A stretch of DNA of 64,000 nucleotides from Nemertoderma westbladi. Lineage: Eukaryota; Xenacoelomorpha; Nemertodermatida; Nemertodermatidae. The stretch is taken from NCBI GenBank assembly GCA_032718475.1, contig JAUCBJ010008056.1, positions 62,001 to 126,000 on the forward strand, read 5' to 3'. Of this stretch, positions 32,977 to 45,666 are shown piece after piece. The translations under genes and the position numbers were made by a program. Under the pieces are notes generated by a model. It did no database searches. It worked only from the letters and a program-made list of their open reading frames with translations, and had not been told where the DNA came from. Each line of letters starts with the position of its first letter. Position 1 is the first letter of the stretch.

Positions 32977-34905
32977 TATAGAATTATATTCCCTAAATGC
33001 CGTGGATTTTCAAAATTTTTATTTTATTCGAATTAACTTTGTAAAAGATTACTTTGAGTCCTCATTTGTATTTGTTATATCATTTATACACCCATTGGTC
33101 AAGTGGTTCAGTAGCTCAGTCGGTAGAGCGTTGGAAATTATATGTGTAGTAGGTATTGAGTTCGAATCCTAGTAAGTGCGAATTATTTTTTGTGCAGAAT
33201 TTCAACTCATTTAAATTGACCGCTACAAATTAATTGCATTTATCTGTACCAATGAGACTGTAGTTATTTGATTGTAACCAATGTCGTGCAAGTTATATAT
33301 TAGCTGGACCAATAGCTATCTTTAAAAACCTGTTAGAACCTATAGAACAATCGAGAATTTTCTCGATTGATTGCAGCACAAATTTGGTATATAAAGGTGC
33401 GATTCGTTCATTCGTTATCAATCTTATCGTATCTTCAGTTCATATTATATTCGTATCTCTGATTTATCTGATATTTGTTTATTCTGTCATTAGTTTCTCA
33501 GATTACATTTTGTATTATTATCTGCAATAAATTCAGAAATACCGCTATCTGCTTTTCTTTCACCATGATTCACTACGGTGAACAAACCTAAGGGACAGGA
33601 TGGCCGGCTAGAGATCGGGCCGCAGCAATGAACGGGAACATCACGGGAATGTAGACGAGAGACAACCCGCAATACCACCTTAGTTATTCGCCCATCGCCT
33701 GAAAAGTTAGACAGCGTTCGACACCTCGCTACCTAAGCGTAAGACCAAAGATCAAAAGGGTAGAAGTAGTGACACGCTGTGAGCCTAAAATTACATCTTA
33801 GGGACTGTACTGTCTTGATTCAGAAAAAACCACAGTAGACCTTCATATTCCTACGGGGGGAGAGCGCAGGCAGATACTAGTACGCAGATAGGACGTAGGC
33901 ACACCGGTACGAAGCATACAAATTGGTAGGGTGCAGCAAACTGTACGCCTAACTCTTGCTAAGTACAGGTGCGTGTGCGACTATTTGCAGTACAACGTGT
34001 CCATTGCATTAGAACTTGTAGGCTAGGAGGGTTGTTGTGTTTTCACCTGAATTAGGATTGTACCGTTCAGGCGGTAGGGCAGTTTACAGCTAGGCGCAAA
34101 TAAATTGAGGCTATTAGGGATATACTAACATCTACCATGTCCCCGCCAACGCCCTAATAGGAAGTTACCCGGACTACCTGGGTGACTAAAATTCTAGATA
34201 GGACGCCAGGATAGCTATTAGTAACTGTACGCCTACAGTAGTAAACTAACACATCTCTTCTTAGTATCAGGGACCTGGTACATAAAATTGCCGAATTCTG
34301 GGCGTAGTATTAACCCTATGTCTGAATTTGAGTCCTGGAAATACGCAAGAGGGGAAGGAACCTTATCATTCGTGAGTATTGGACCTACAAGTTACAAAAT
34401 TAGAATATTCGTAAAATGCACACCGTACCCAGTAATTATATATGTGAAGGAGCAAAACTGTTTTTGACCGTTCAGAATTAACACACGCGCGTTAGAAATT
34501 ATTTACACCTCAAAATATATAAAATTAACTTTCGTCCTTACTGTGCTTTGCCCGCTAGTTAGACATCTCCAAATCTGCCTCTGTACCTAGCTAGCGTCTC
34601 TTCGCCCAACCATATAAATCACACCGCGGCAAAGTATACGAGCCCCTTAGTCCGTCAGTGAGTCAGCCTGATTTTAGGATTCGCTGCGCGGGATTTTGTT
34701 TTATCGAAGTTTGTCTGCTCGTAGACTGTTTTCTGCCTCACCGGTTATAAGAGATCGATACTGCAATATATTCGCTTACTTAGAGTTTACTGTTTTGGTA
34801 AGAAGGTCGGATTTATGATTTGATTTACAAACTTTACAGTAAGATATTGCAGGTATTGTTACCGTCTCTTCCATATTAGTAGGAATAGGCGTATCTCTTC
34901 AATTA
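32977..34905 (+). repeat. 3' LTR of element B
   Basis: 1929 bp, colinear with 18110-20038 at a fixed offset of 14,867. It is preceded by GGAGCGG (32970-32976), a candidate polypurine tract matching the one before the 3' LTR of element A. It ends CAATTA and is followed by CAACG. Confidence 0.95.
33105..33191 (+). ncRNA. tRNA-like Pol III unit inside LTR B (3' copy)
   Basis: Identical by eye to the 5' copy: A box 33112-33123, B box 33158-33169, T6 at 33186-33191. Its presence in both LTRs shows it was already part of the LTR when the element transposed. Confidence 0.7.
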
Positions 34906-35667
34906 CAACGGGCAGCGGAGTTCAGGACCGGCGGCTGGCTATCCTCTCTTCCGGTAGCCGAACACCAGTTCGACCTCTCACCCCGGGAGTTTAGGGATGC
35001 TGTGGCTGTCCGGTATGGTATACCCCTCGTAGTTGTCCCGTGCAGATGCGACGGTTGTGGCGCTGGGTTTGATCTCAACCACGGGTTGAACTGTAAGAAG
35101 GGTGGTTTAGTGATTCAGCGCCACAACGAGCTCCGCGACGCAGTCGGTGACCTCACGGCCATGGCATTCGGACCGCGAAACGTTATGCTCGAGCCAGTGG
35201 TCCGCAAGCAGCACGAGGATGGCGATGGGGCTGGTCTGCGATGCGATGTCGGCATTAGGGGAGCGTTCAGTACCCAGACACAGGCGTTGATTGACATACG
35301 TACAATTAACCTTGACGCCGTGTCTTATGCTGGGCGCTCCGTGAGGTCGGTAATGGAGTCAGCGGAAGAGGAGAAGAAACGCTTATATACAGCCGCAGTT
35401 TCCGCCCGGCGAGGTGATTTCTCCCCTTTCGTCGCCTCATGCGACGGCATACTGGCACCGCAGGCCAACAAGCTGTTGCAAATCATCGCAGACCACCTAC
35501 ACACCAACTGGGGGAAACCATACAGTTCGGTAATGGGGTGGGTGCGCGCATGCATATCGTTTGCGATAATTCGCAGCACCTCCCATTGCCTGCGAGGGTC
35601 GCGGGTGAGATGGAGAAGTGGTTTGGGGCTCGAGGATGGCGCCGGGATACCAGGGGGCTTTGCGTAG
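34906..35667 (+). pseudogene. Element F, right part: zinc-binding and nuclease-like C-terminus
   Basis: This half begins with the second copy of the target duplication. It encodes a CRCDGCGAGFDLNHGLNC zinc-binding cluster, KKGGLVIQRHNELRDAVGDL, then EPVV...CDVGIRGAF...ALIDIRTINLDA, matching the PD-(D/E)XK-like pattern of element 1. It ends with WVRACISFAIIRSTSHCLRGSR and about 20 further residues to a TAG at 35667. This copy keeps the full Cys/His cluster that element 1 has partly lost. The element belongs to the same superfamily as element 1 but is clearly diverged. Confidence 0.8.
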
Positions 35668-36427
<760 letters not shown>

Positions 36428-36611
36428 ATGAGAATGCAGCGCACCCCACCGCGCCGCTTAACACGCAGTCGGGGCCCTGCGCCAACACCCAATGACGCCC
36501 CAACCAGGATACCCCGACCACTGAATGCTAGTCGCGGTTCAAGAATCTCCCCCGGCAACGGACGCGCTGCATCTATCTGCTCCAAGGTCCGTCACAGTCC
36601 ACCAACCTCTA

Positions 36612-38145
36612 CCGATATCAGACGCGTTTCACCGATCCCTACAGAGGTCGGACGCGTTTCACTGATCCATACAGAAGTTGAAGCGGTTCACCGATCCCTA
36701 CAGAGGCCGGACGCGTTTCACTGATCCATACCGAGGTCGGACGCGGTTCACCGATCCCTTCAGAGGCCGGACTCGTTTCATCAATCCCTACAGAGGTTGG
36801 ACGCGTTCCAACGATCCCTACAGACACCGGACATGGTTCACCGATCCCTACCGAGGTCGGACGCAGTTCACCGACCCCTACAGATGCCGGACGCGGTTCA
36901 CCGATCCCAACAGAGGTCGGACGCGGTCCACTGATCCCCACAGTGGTTGGACGCGGTTCAGCGATCCCTACCAAGGTCGGACCCGGTTCACCGATCCCTA
37001 CAGAGGTAGGACTCGTTTCACCGATCCCTACAGAGGTCGAACGCGTTTCACCGATCCCTACTGATGACGGATGCAGTTCACTGATCCCTACAGAGGCCGG
37101 ATGCGTTTCACCGATCCCTACAGAGGTCGGACGCGTTTCACTGATCCCTACAGAAGTCGGAAGCGGTTCACCGATCCCTACAGAGGCCGGACGCGTTTCA
37201 CTGATCCCTACCGAGGTCGGACGCGGTTCACCGACCCCTACAGATGCCGGACGCAGTTCACCGATCCCAACAGAGGTCGGACGCGGTCCACTGATCCCCA
37301 CAGAGGTCGGACACGGTTCAGCGATCCCTACCAAGGTTGGACCCGGTTCACCGATCCCTACAGAGGTAGGACTCGTTTCACCGATCCCTACAGAGGTCGA
37401 ACGCGTTTCACCGATCCCTACTGATGATGGATGCGGTTCACCGATCCCTACAGAAGCCGGACGCGCACCTCTGATCCCTACCGAGGTAGGACGCGGTTCA
37501 CCAATCCCTACAGAGGCCGGACGCATTTCATCGATCCCTACAGAGGTCGGACACGTTTCACCGATCCCTACTGAGGTCGGACGCGTTTCAACGATCCCTA
37601 CAGATGCCGGACGCAGTTCACTGATCCCTATAGAGGCCGGGCGTGGTTCACCGATCCCTACAGATGCTGGACATGGCTCACCGATCCCTACTGAGATCGG
37701 ACGCGGTTCACCGACCCCTACTGATGCCAGACGCGGTCCACCGATCCCTGCAGAGGTCGGACGAGGTCCACTGATCCCCACAGAGGTCGGGCGCGGTCCA
37801 GCGATCACTACAGAGGTCGGATGCGCTTCACCGATCCCTACAGATGTCAAACGTGGTTCACCGATCCCTGCAGAGGTCAGACGCGGTCCACTGATCCCCA
37901 CAGTGGTTGGACGCGGTTCAGCGATCCCTACCAAGGTCGGACCCGGTTCACCGATCCCTACAGAGGTAGGACTCGTTTCACCGATCCCTACAGAGGTAGG
38001 ACTCGTTTCACCGATCCCTACAGAGGTCGAACGCGTTTCATCGATCCCTACTGATGACGGATGCGGTTCACCGATCCCTACAGAGGCCGGACGCGCACCT
38101 CTGATCCCTACCGAGGTAGGACGCGGTTCACCGATCCCTACAGAG
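36612..38145 (+). repeat. 30-bp coding minisatellite of D1
   Basis: From 36721 every unit is exactly 30 bp (type CCGATCCCTACAGAGGTCGG plus ten bases), so the array stays in register for about 1.4 kb. One base is missing near 36676. The frame continuous with the ATG and with the ORF1 tail of D3 encodes SPIPTEVGRV. The other plus frames (FTDPYRGRTR, RSLQRPDAVH) and one minus frame (SVGIGEPRPT) are also open over long stretches. Confidence 0.92.
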
Positions 38146-38934
38146 CTGCTTCTAGTGTTGATCTTTTTATTAACTCCAGAAAGACCAAAATTCTGACAGT
38201 TAACTTTGAAAGTCCTCAGCAAGTCTCTGATCGGATGAGCATAAGCTCAAAGGATGGTATGCTTGAGCATGTGGACGACTTCTGTTACCTGGGATCATGG
38301 ATCCGGAAGTCATGTGAGGACCTTCGAATACGTAAGGGAAAGGCATGGGCAGCCTTGAATAGGCTTTCCAGGATTTGGAAGTCGCAGATAATTAATCGGA
38401 AACTTACGGTCCGATGATTTAGAGCAGCAGTAGTTCCAGTACTCCTCTATGGGAGTCCATGCTGGGCTCTAACTGCTGAGGACACCAAATCTTTGGATGG
38501 CACATTCACAAGAATGCTACGCCGGGTTCATTGTGTCAAGTACAATGCACACATCTCCAATCATACACTATAAACATTGGAGATGTCTCATTGGTTCCCC
38601 CCAGCTTGACACTAGAACAAAGTAGCCTCCACTTTGCAGGACATTGCTTTCGCCGTGAGGACCAGCCAGTGCATGATCTTGTACTTTGGCAGCCTCAAGG
38701 AGTGAATAAGCATGGTGGACAGCCCATGACTTTGTCTACAGTGTAATAGGAGGTATAGGCCTTCGCGCAGCACGAGGCTCAGTTATGCAAAAGCAAATTC
38801 TAGCTAAAATTAGTGATTTTACTGTATCACAAACTCGGTATCTAAGAAATTTTTCCAAACACCAGTAAATCAAAGAGAGGAAAAAGCCGGCACAGCATTC
38901 TTAAAAATGCAACTGCAATGCAGCATGCCGATCC
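38146..38934 (+). pseudogene. D1 RT C-terminal remnant and 3' region
   Basis: Encodes the region after the RT catalytic core: VDDFCYLGSWIRKS, KAWAALNRLSRIWKS, then after a stop the equivalent of VLLYGSPCWALTAEDTKSLDG and FAGHCFRREDQPVHDLVLWQP. Compared with the minus-strand copy at 55711-56370, the last 60 or so codons are replaced by an unrelated segment of about 170 bp (38735-38890). It rejoins the shared terminus AGCCGGCACAGCATTC. Confidence 0.75.
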
Positions 38935-38952
38935 TAGTAGTAGTAGTAGTAG

Positions 38953-40095
38953 AGGCCAGACGCGTTTCACCGATCCCTACAGAGGTCGGACGCGTTTCAC
39001 TGATCCCTACAGAAGTCGGAAGCGGTTCACCGATCCCTACAGAGGCCGGACGCGTTTCACTGATCCCTACCGAGGTCGGACGCGGTTCACCGACCCCTAC
39101 AGATGCCGGACGCAGTTCACCGATCCCAACAGAGGTCGGACGCGGTCCACTGATCCCCACAGAGGTCGGACACGGTTCAGCGATCCCTACCAAGGTTGGA
39201 CCCGGTTCACCGATCCCTACAGAGGTAGGACTCGTTTCACCGATCCCTACAGAGGTCGAACGCGTTTCACCGATCCCTACTGATGATGGATGCGGTTCAC
39301 CGATCCCTACAGAGGCCGGACGCGCACCTCTGATCCCTACCGAGGTAGGACGTGGTTCACCAATCCCTACAGAGGCCGGACGCGTTTCATCGATCCCTAC
39401 AGAGGTCGGACACGTTTCACCGATCCCTACTGCGGTCGGACGCGTTTCAACGATCCCTACAGATGCCGGACGCTGTTCACTGATCTTTATAGAGGCCGGG
39501 CGTGGTTCACCGATCCCTACAGATGCTGGACATGGCTCACCGATCCCTACTGAGATCGGACGCGGTTCACCGACCCCTACTGATGCCAGACGCGGTCCAC
39601 CGATCCCTGCAGAGGTCGGACGAGGTCCACTGATCCCCACAGAGGTCGGGCGCGGTCCAGCGATCACTACAGAGGTCGGATGCGTTTCACCGATCCCTAC
39701 AGATGTCAGACGTGGTTCACCGATCCCTGCAGAGGTCAGACGCGGTCCACTGATCCCCACAGTGGTTGGACGCAGTTCAGCGATCATTACAGAGGTCGGA
39801 TGCGCTTCACCGATCCCTACAGATGTCAGACGTGGTTCACCGATCCCTGCAGAGGTCAGACGCGGTCCACTGATCCCCACAGTGGTTGGACGCAGTTCAG
39901 CGATCCCTACCAAGGTCGGACCCGGTTCACCGATCCCTACAGAGGTAGGACTCGTTTCACCGATCCCTACAGAGGTCGAACGCGTTTCATCGATCCCTAC
40001 TGATGACGGATGCGGTTCACCGATCCCTACAGAGGCTGGACGCGCACCTCTGATCCCTACCGAGGTAGGACGCGGTTCACCGATCCCTACAGAGC
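38953..40095 (+). repeat. 30-bp coding minisatellite of D2
   Basis: About 38 units in register. Order and variant content follow D1 from about 37095 onward, with differences near 39430-39500 and an extra repeated block near 39790-39890. Confidence 0.92.
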
Positions 40096-40812
40096 TGCTT
40101 CTAGTGTTGGTCTTTTTATTAACTCCAGAAAGACCAAAATTCTGACAGTTAACTTTGAAAGTCCTCAGCAAGTCTCTGATCGGATGAGCATAAGCTCAAA
40201 GGATGGTATGCTTGAGCATGTGGACGACTTCTGTTACCTGGGACCATGGATCCGGAAGTCAGGTGAGGACATTCGAATACGTAAGGGAAAGGCATGGGCA
40301 GCCTTGAATAGGCTTTCCAGGATTTGGAAGTCGCAGATAATTAATCGGAAACTTACGGTCCGATGATTTAGAGCAGCAGTAGTTCCAGTACTCCTCTATG
40401 GGAGTCCATGCTGGGCTCTAACTGCTGAGGACACCAAATCTTTGGATGGCACATTCACAAGAATGCTACGCCGTGTTCATTGTGTCAAGTACAATGCACA
40501 CATCTCCAACCAGACACTATATAACATTTGAGGTGTCTCATTGGTTCCCCCCAGCTTGACACTAGAACAAAGTAGCCTCCACTTTGCAGGACATTGCTTT
40601 CGCCGTGAGGACCAGCCAGTGCATAATCTTGTACTTTGGCAGCCTCATGGAGTGAATAAGCATGGTGGACAGCCCATGACTTTGTCTACAGTGTAATAGG
40701 AGGTATAGGCCTTCGCGCAGCACGAGGCTCAGTTATGCAAAAGCAAATTCTAGCTAAAATTAGCGATTTTACTGTATCACAAACTCGGTATCTAAGAAAT
40801 TTATCCAAACAC

Positions 40813-40894
40813 TGGTGTGAATGGTTTAATATCTCATTCATCCTACACACTGACGAATGAGATATTAAACCATTCACACCATGGCGCAGTCGTG
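40813..40894 (+). repeat. Fold-back terminus of element C plus primer-binding-like site
   Basis: Arms 40813-40842 and 40852-40881 are complementary with one mismatch, separated by CTACACACT. The right arm is identical to the last 30 bp of the element (45932-45961). TGGCGCAGTCGTG at 40882-40894 has the TGG start typical of primer-binding sites. Confidence 0.9.
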
Positions 40895-40983
40895 TTCGGC
40901 TCGCGGCGTCCGCGAGTCGGAACCTAACACCTACCGGTAAAGGCACTGTATTCTGATCGTACATAGGCCTATCGCCACTGAGA

Positions 40984-43900
40984 ATGGCCGCTAAACCAAA
41001 TTCGGACGATACGTTTGAACTTACTGGCGAGGAAGTGGACGACATGGATAGGGCGTCCCTACGACTGCATTGCGACAATGCAGGCCTACTAACGAATCCT
41101 AAGGATTCCACCGCCTCTCTAAGGCGGAAACTCCATCGCTATATTGCGGGCGACGAGACACCCGCCGTGCCGACCCAGGCAGCGCCGACGATGGACATCG
41201 CCCAACTTCTTGATAGAATCGAGCAGCAGCGTCGGGCGGATGAAGTAAACCGTGCGACATACGAGGAGGAGCGCGCGAGGCGGGAAGAGGAACGCCGACG
41301 TGCAGATCGAGAGGAACTTCTGCACCTCCTCTTGCAACGCCGCGAAACGCCGGATACACAGATACCCGACAGGCGCCCCCACCACGACGCACCAATAGTC
41401 AAACTTCAAGTTCGCACGCCCGAGAAACTAGAACGGAATACGAAACTCTCAGGATTCCAACATTGGCGGGCGGCATGGGCTAACTACCAGACCATAACTC
41501 GCCTGTCAGACAAACCACGCGAGGAGCAGGTGGCGACTTTTTTCGCCTACTGCAGCACCGAATTGCTGACTGACCTGCACCATTTAATGGGGATTCCCGC
41601 GGACACCGACCTACAAGTCGAGGAAATCTTGGTGCGTATCCACGATCACATACGCGCCCAGCATAACATTATGGTGGACCGGTACCAATTATTAAAAAAC
41701 CGACAGGCGGAGCGACAGACATTCAACGAATACTGGGTGCGACTCCAAGAAGCCTTCGACGACGCCCAAGTCACCGATATGACGCTGGACGACTGGAAGT
41801 TGACCCTCCTGGTATGCGGACTCACCGATGAAAAAACAAGGGAGGAGGTCTTCGCCAAAAAACCTAGACTTGACCTGGCAGACACAGTGGAATTCTGTCA
41901 GGCTCGGGAAGTCGCCGTCAAGGAAACACAGCGACTACAGCGCAGCGTACACGCAATTAGTCAAAACGACCAACCGCAGCAACGCAGCCGCCCCCAATAC
42001 CGATCAAAGAGTAAATCTCGATACCAACGGAATAAATCGGGGCACAGCACCGGACGTGGGCCTTCCGTAAACCGCGACGTCTATAGACGCGCAAAGGAAG
42101 AGGAACGCGAGACGGGACGGTGCATGAAATGCGGGGAAAAACTGCCGCATTCCGGCGATTGCAAGGCAACTGACACACGGTGCCACGTCTGCGGTAAAAA
42201 GGGGCACTTTAAACGCCACTGTCTCGCAACCAGGGCGACTAAAGAACCGAAAAATAGCGGAGCGATAAACATCGATCAACCCTATAATAGCATCGCGTAT
42301 ATGGAACCAGCGCTCGGTTGCGCCCAGCGACGCCCTCTCGTACTGGTCGACTTCTACGTACCCCCCCATAGGAAGGGAGAGTCTCGTGAATTTCTAAGAA
42401 ATGTCGCATGCGTGGCGGATACCAGCGCACAAGTAACTCTCGCGAGTACAGAAATCAAAGAAGAATGGGATTTTCCCCCCGAGGCGAAATTTCGAGACCC
42501 GGACTATCCCCTCACAGGCGCAAATGGGACAACAATTTTCTGCGACAGCTGCATCGATCTGCAGCTGACTACGGGTGGTAAAACCCACACAGAAACTGTC
42601 TACTTATGTCGCGATTTGGGATTTAATACAATTTTCCTTTCGCTGAATGCCTGTGTCGGACTAGGAATAGTACACCCGGAGTTCCCTCGACCCCTACACC
42701 TGGTGGCATCCATAAACGGAAGCACCGACAACGAGCGCGAGGCGCAGCCTTCCCAGTCCACATTAGGGAGTGAAAAAACTTCCCTCCTGGAAGAATACAA
42801 GGATGTGTTCGACTGTAAGGGGACATTAAAGCCCATGGTTGGGCCCCCAATGAAAATCGAGCTGGTAGACGGCGCAGTCCCGTTCTGTCTAAACGCGCCG
42901 CGTTCCATCCCCATCCCCTACCGCGAAAAAGCGAAGGCGGAAATCGAACAGATGTTAAGGAAGGGGGTTATTGAGCGTATTGGGGACAGGCCCGTGGAAT
43001 GGAGCCATCCCATTGTGGTTACTAATAAACCGGGGAGACCTGGGGAAATTAGAATGACTGTTGACCTCACAAAACTCAATAGCCAGGTCAAGCGAACAAT
43101 CCACACTGCGCCGCCCCCCAACAGCCTTGTTTTCGACCGCACCCCGGGAGCCAATGTGTTCACCGTTCTCGACGCAAAATCGGGATATTGGCAAATCGAA
43201 CTCGCGGAAGAATCGCGCGATCTGACGACGTTTATCACTCCGTGGGGCCGATATCGGTACTGCCGGGCGCCTATGGGCTTCATCAGCTCAGGGGATAGTT
43301 TTAACTACCGCGGCGATCTTGCGCTGAACGGGCTGCCCCAGGTAAAGAAAATCGTAGACGATATTCTGGTGGAGGATACAAACATCGACGAACATCGCGC
43401 GCGTGTTAAACAGGTCCTCGACCGTTGCCGTGACAACGGTATCACGCTAAATCCGGAAAAACTCCAATATGCGCAGCCAAGCGTTCGCTTCGCCGGGTAC
43501 ATATTGAACGGCGAAGGGGTAGCGGCGGACCCAAACAAAGTCAGAGCAATCGGCGAGTACCCGACCCCGTTAAATATCACAGACTTGCGAAGTTTTATGG
43601 GGCTGGTCAACCAGCTGGGGTACTTCTCAAGCGAGATTTCAACTACGGCATCACCCCTGCGAGACCTACTACGTGTACGTAACGCATTTGTATGGACTCG
43701 AAACCACGAAGATGCTTTTAACGCCACTAAGGCGGCTCTCGTGAGCCCTCCTGTGCTGGCGTCATTCGACGCCAGTTTACCGACCCCCCTTGAGACAGAC
43801 GCGAGTCGCCTCCACGGTCTCGGGTACGATCTACTCCAACGCCATAACGACGACTGGCGACTTGTCGCATGCGGGAGTAGATTCCTAACGGACCCGGAGA

Positions 43901-45636
43901 CGCGTTACGCCACCATCGAGTTGGAGTGCATAGCGATACAATACGGGATAAAAAAATGCCGTATCTACTTGGCCGGATTACCGACGTTCACCGTCGTGAC
44001 AGATCACCGACCACTCCTTGCAATTTTTAACTCATATAACCTCGACCAAGTCGAGAACAGGAAAATTCAGAAAATGAAAGCGGAATTACAATCCTGTTAT
44101 ACTTTCACCGTCGCCTGGCAGAAGGGGAAGATTCACCGGATCGCCGACGCGTTGAGCCGGGCTCCCGTAGACCCCGCCCCAGACGACCCCGAGGACGAAA
44201 CTCCACCCATTGTGGCAGCGATTGCGGCAAAACTCCAACATGAGGAAACTTTGCATTCCTCGGAAGTGGTTAATAAACCCGCTCAAAGTGCACCACTCGC
44301 GCCGGACTCACACGATGAACTCGTGGAGGAACTGCGGGCAGCAGCGCGCGAGGATCCGGAGTACCGTGAACTCGTGGAGTGCATACGAACCGGCAGCCGT
44401 AATGTTCGCACAACGCCGGCAGTGCAGCAATACCGTTCAATTATCGACAATCTGTCGATATACTTCGACCTCGTGTTATACGGCGATAGGCTGGTGATAC
44501 CCACCGCCAGTCGAGACGAGATCCTGCGGAAACTCCACGCTCCCCATCTCGGAATTACCCGAACTAAACAGCGGGCTCGTACTACAGTCTACTGGCCCGG
44601 AATCAATGCGGACATCGAACGCGCCGTGGGCCAGTGCGACGCGTGCCAAGGGCACCTGCCCAGTCTTCCCAAGGAGACCCTGATGGCAGACGCCACCCCC
44701 ACGCGTCCCTTCGAGTCAGCTTCCTCAGATCTATTCACCCTCGCGGGTAAACATTTTATTGTATACGCCGACAGACTGTCTGGCTACCCCGTCGTACTAG
44801 AGTGGCGGAATGACCCCACTGCACAGCAGTGCATCGACGCCATACGGCGTTTCTTTGTAGACCTCGGGGTCCCCAACGTTTTGCGTACGGACGGCGGCCC
44901 ATAATATGCTGCCGACGTATTCCAGCGCTTCCTCAAAGCGTGGGGTGTGCGCTGGGAGGCGAGCACGCCACACTTCCCTAGCAGCAATGGCCATGCGGAG
45001 GCCAGCGTCAAACAGATCAAAACGCTGCTTAGGAAGGTGCAACACCCTGACATACGCTCTGAAGAGTTCCAACGCGGGCTGTTGGAACTGAGAAACACAC
45101 CACGCGCGAACGGGCGATCGCCCAATGAAACGGTGTTTGGACGACGCCTGCGAACTACAATCCCCGCCCACCACAACCATTATAAACAACAGTGGCAAGC
45201 GGAAGCGGACACGGCGGATAAACGCGCGGAAACACAGCGCGGTAGGGCCATGGAGTTCTATAACCGGTCCGCACATGACCTCCCGCCCATTGCCATAGGC
45301 GACACGGTCCGCATACAGGACCCCCGGTCCAAAAGGTGGACGCGCATAGGACTGGTAGTGGAGGCTGGCCGGCGACGCGACTATCGCGTGAAACTCAATT
45401 CTGGCCGGACATGGTGGCGAAACCGCCGCTTCATCCGACGATATCACTCCACACCACAAGGGGGCGCTTCAGAACCTCCAACCAAACCACCACAATCAGA
45501 TGAACCGGACATACCAAACAATTTCGAAACTGAAAGTAAATCGGCCCTCAGGAAGGCCTATCCCAGGCGTCCCAGTACACTGGCCCAGCGTAAGACAGTG
45601 CATTGGGACATCAACGACCAAAACGCCATGCCATAA
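40984..45636 (+). pseudogene. gag-pol: Element C Gag-Pol (Gypsy type), one nonsense codon in integrase
   Basis: A 1550-codon frame from ATG 40984, with TAA at 44902-44904 where the two minus-strand copies have CAA. Order: SAP-like helix pair (RASLRLHCDNAGLLTNP, about 24-58); Glu/Arg coiled coil; capsid-like region; CMKCGEKLPHSGDC and CHVCGKKGHFKRHC knuckles (about 380-412); protease with ADTSAQ (D479, Ser instead of the usual Gly); RT with VDDILV (D792, D793); RNase H with ETDASR (D939) and TDHRPL; integrase H..H..CDAC (from about 1185) and D1249, D1303, E1339 (35 residues between the last two); and a C-terminal chromatin- or DNA-binding-like basic tail. The stop falls four codons after D1303, so integrase is truncated. 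Confidence 0.92.
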
Positions 45637-45666
45637 TGCGTTTCGATCGCGGAGGAAAAGGGGGTG

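Larger units (their letters stand above)
18110..34905 (+). mobile_element. Element B: near-complete BEL/Pao LTR retrotransposon with a third ORF
   Basis: A 16,796-bp insertion with 1929-bp LTRs, a CAACG target duplication, an 809-bp leader, one long Gag-Pol frame (20848-29775) with a single TGA, a third ORF (30438-32140) and a long repetitive 3' untranslated region. By eye the LTRs differ at four positions only (near 18545, 18838, 19672 and 19930), which implies a very recent insertion. The LTR ends are TATAGA...CAATTA rather than TG...CA, yet the target duplication and the intact host frame fix the boundaries. It is unusually large for this group. Confidence 0.95.
36428..38952 (+). mobile_element. 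D1: non-LTR element, ORF1 minisatellite joined to RT tail, (TAG)n end
   Basis: A Pro/Arg-rich N-terminus (ATG 36428, MRMQRTPPRRLTRSRG) leads into about 50 units of a 30-bp minisatellite. At about 38146 this passes directly into the C-terminal region of a non-LTR RT (FINSRKTKILTVNFESPQQ), then a 3' region and GATCC(TAG)6. Endonuclease and RT catalytic domains are absent, so it is an internally deleted derivative. The RT tail contains a TGA at about 38416 shared with D2. Confidence 0.75.

Noticed and set aside
36612-38145. Regular 30-bp repeats that could suggest a CRISPR array
   Set aside because: Units are directly adjacent with no unique spacers, encode peptide repeats, and lie in a retroelement of an animal genome.
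36639-38222. 527-codon minus-strand ORF of SVGIGEPRPT repeats as a gene (also 38870-40171)
   Set aside because: The plus-strand frame has a proper N-terminus and C-terminus and matches the orientation of the RT tail. The minus frame is open because of the repeat composition.
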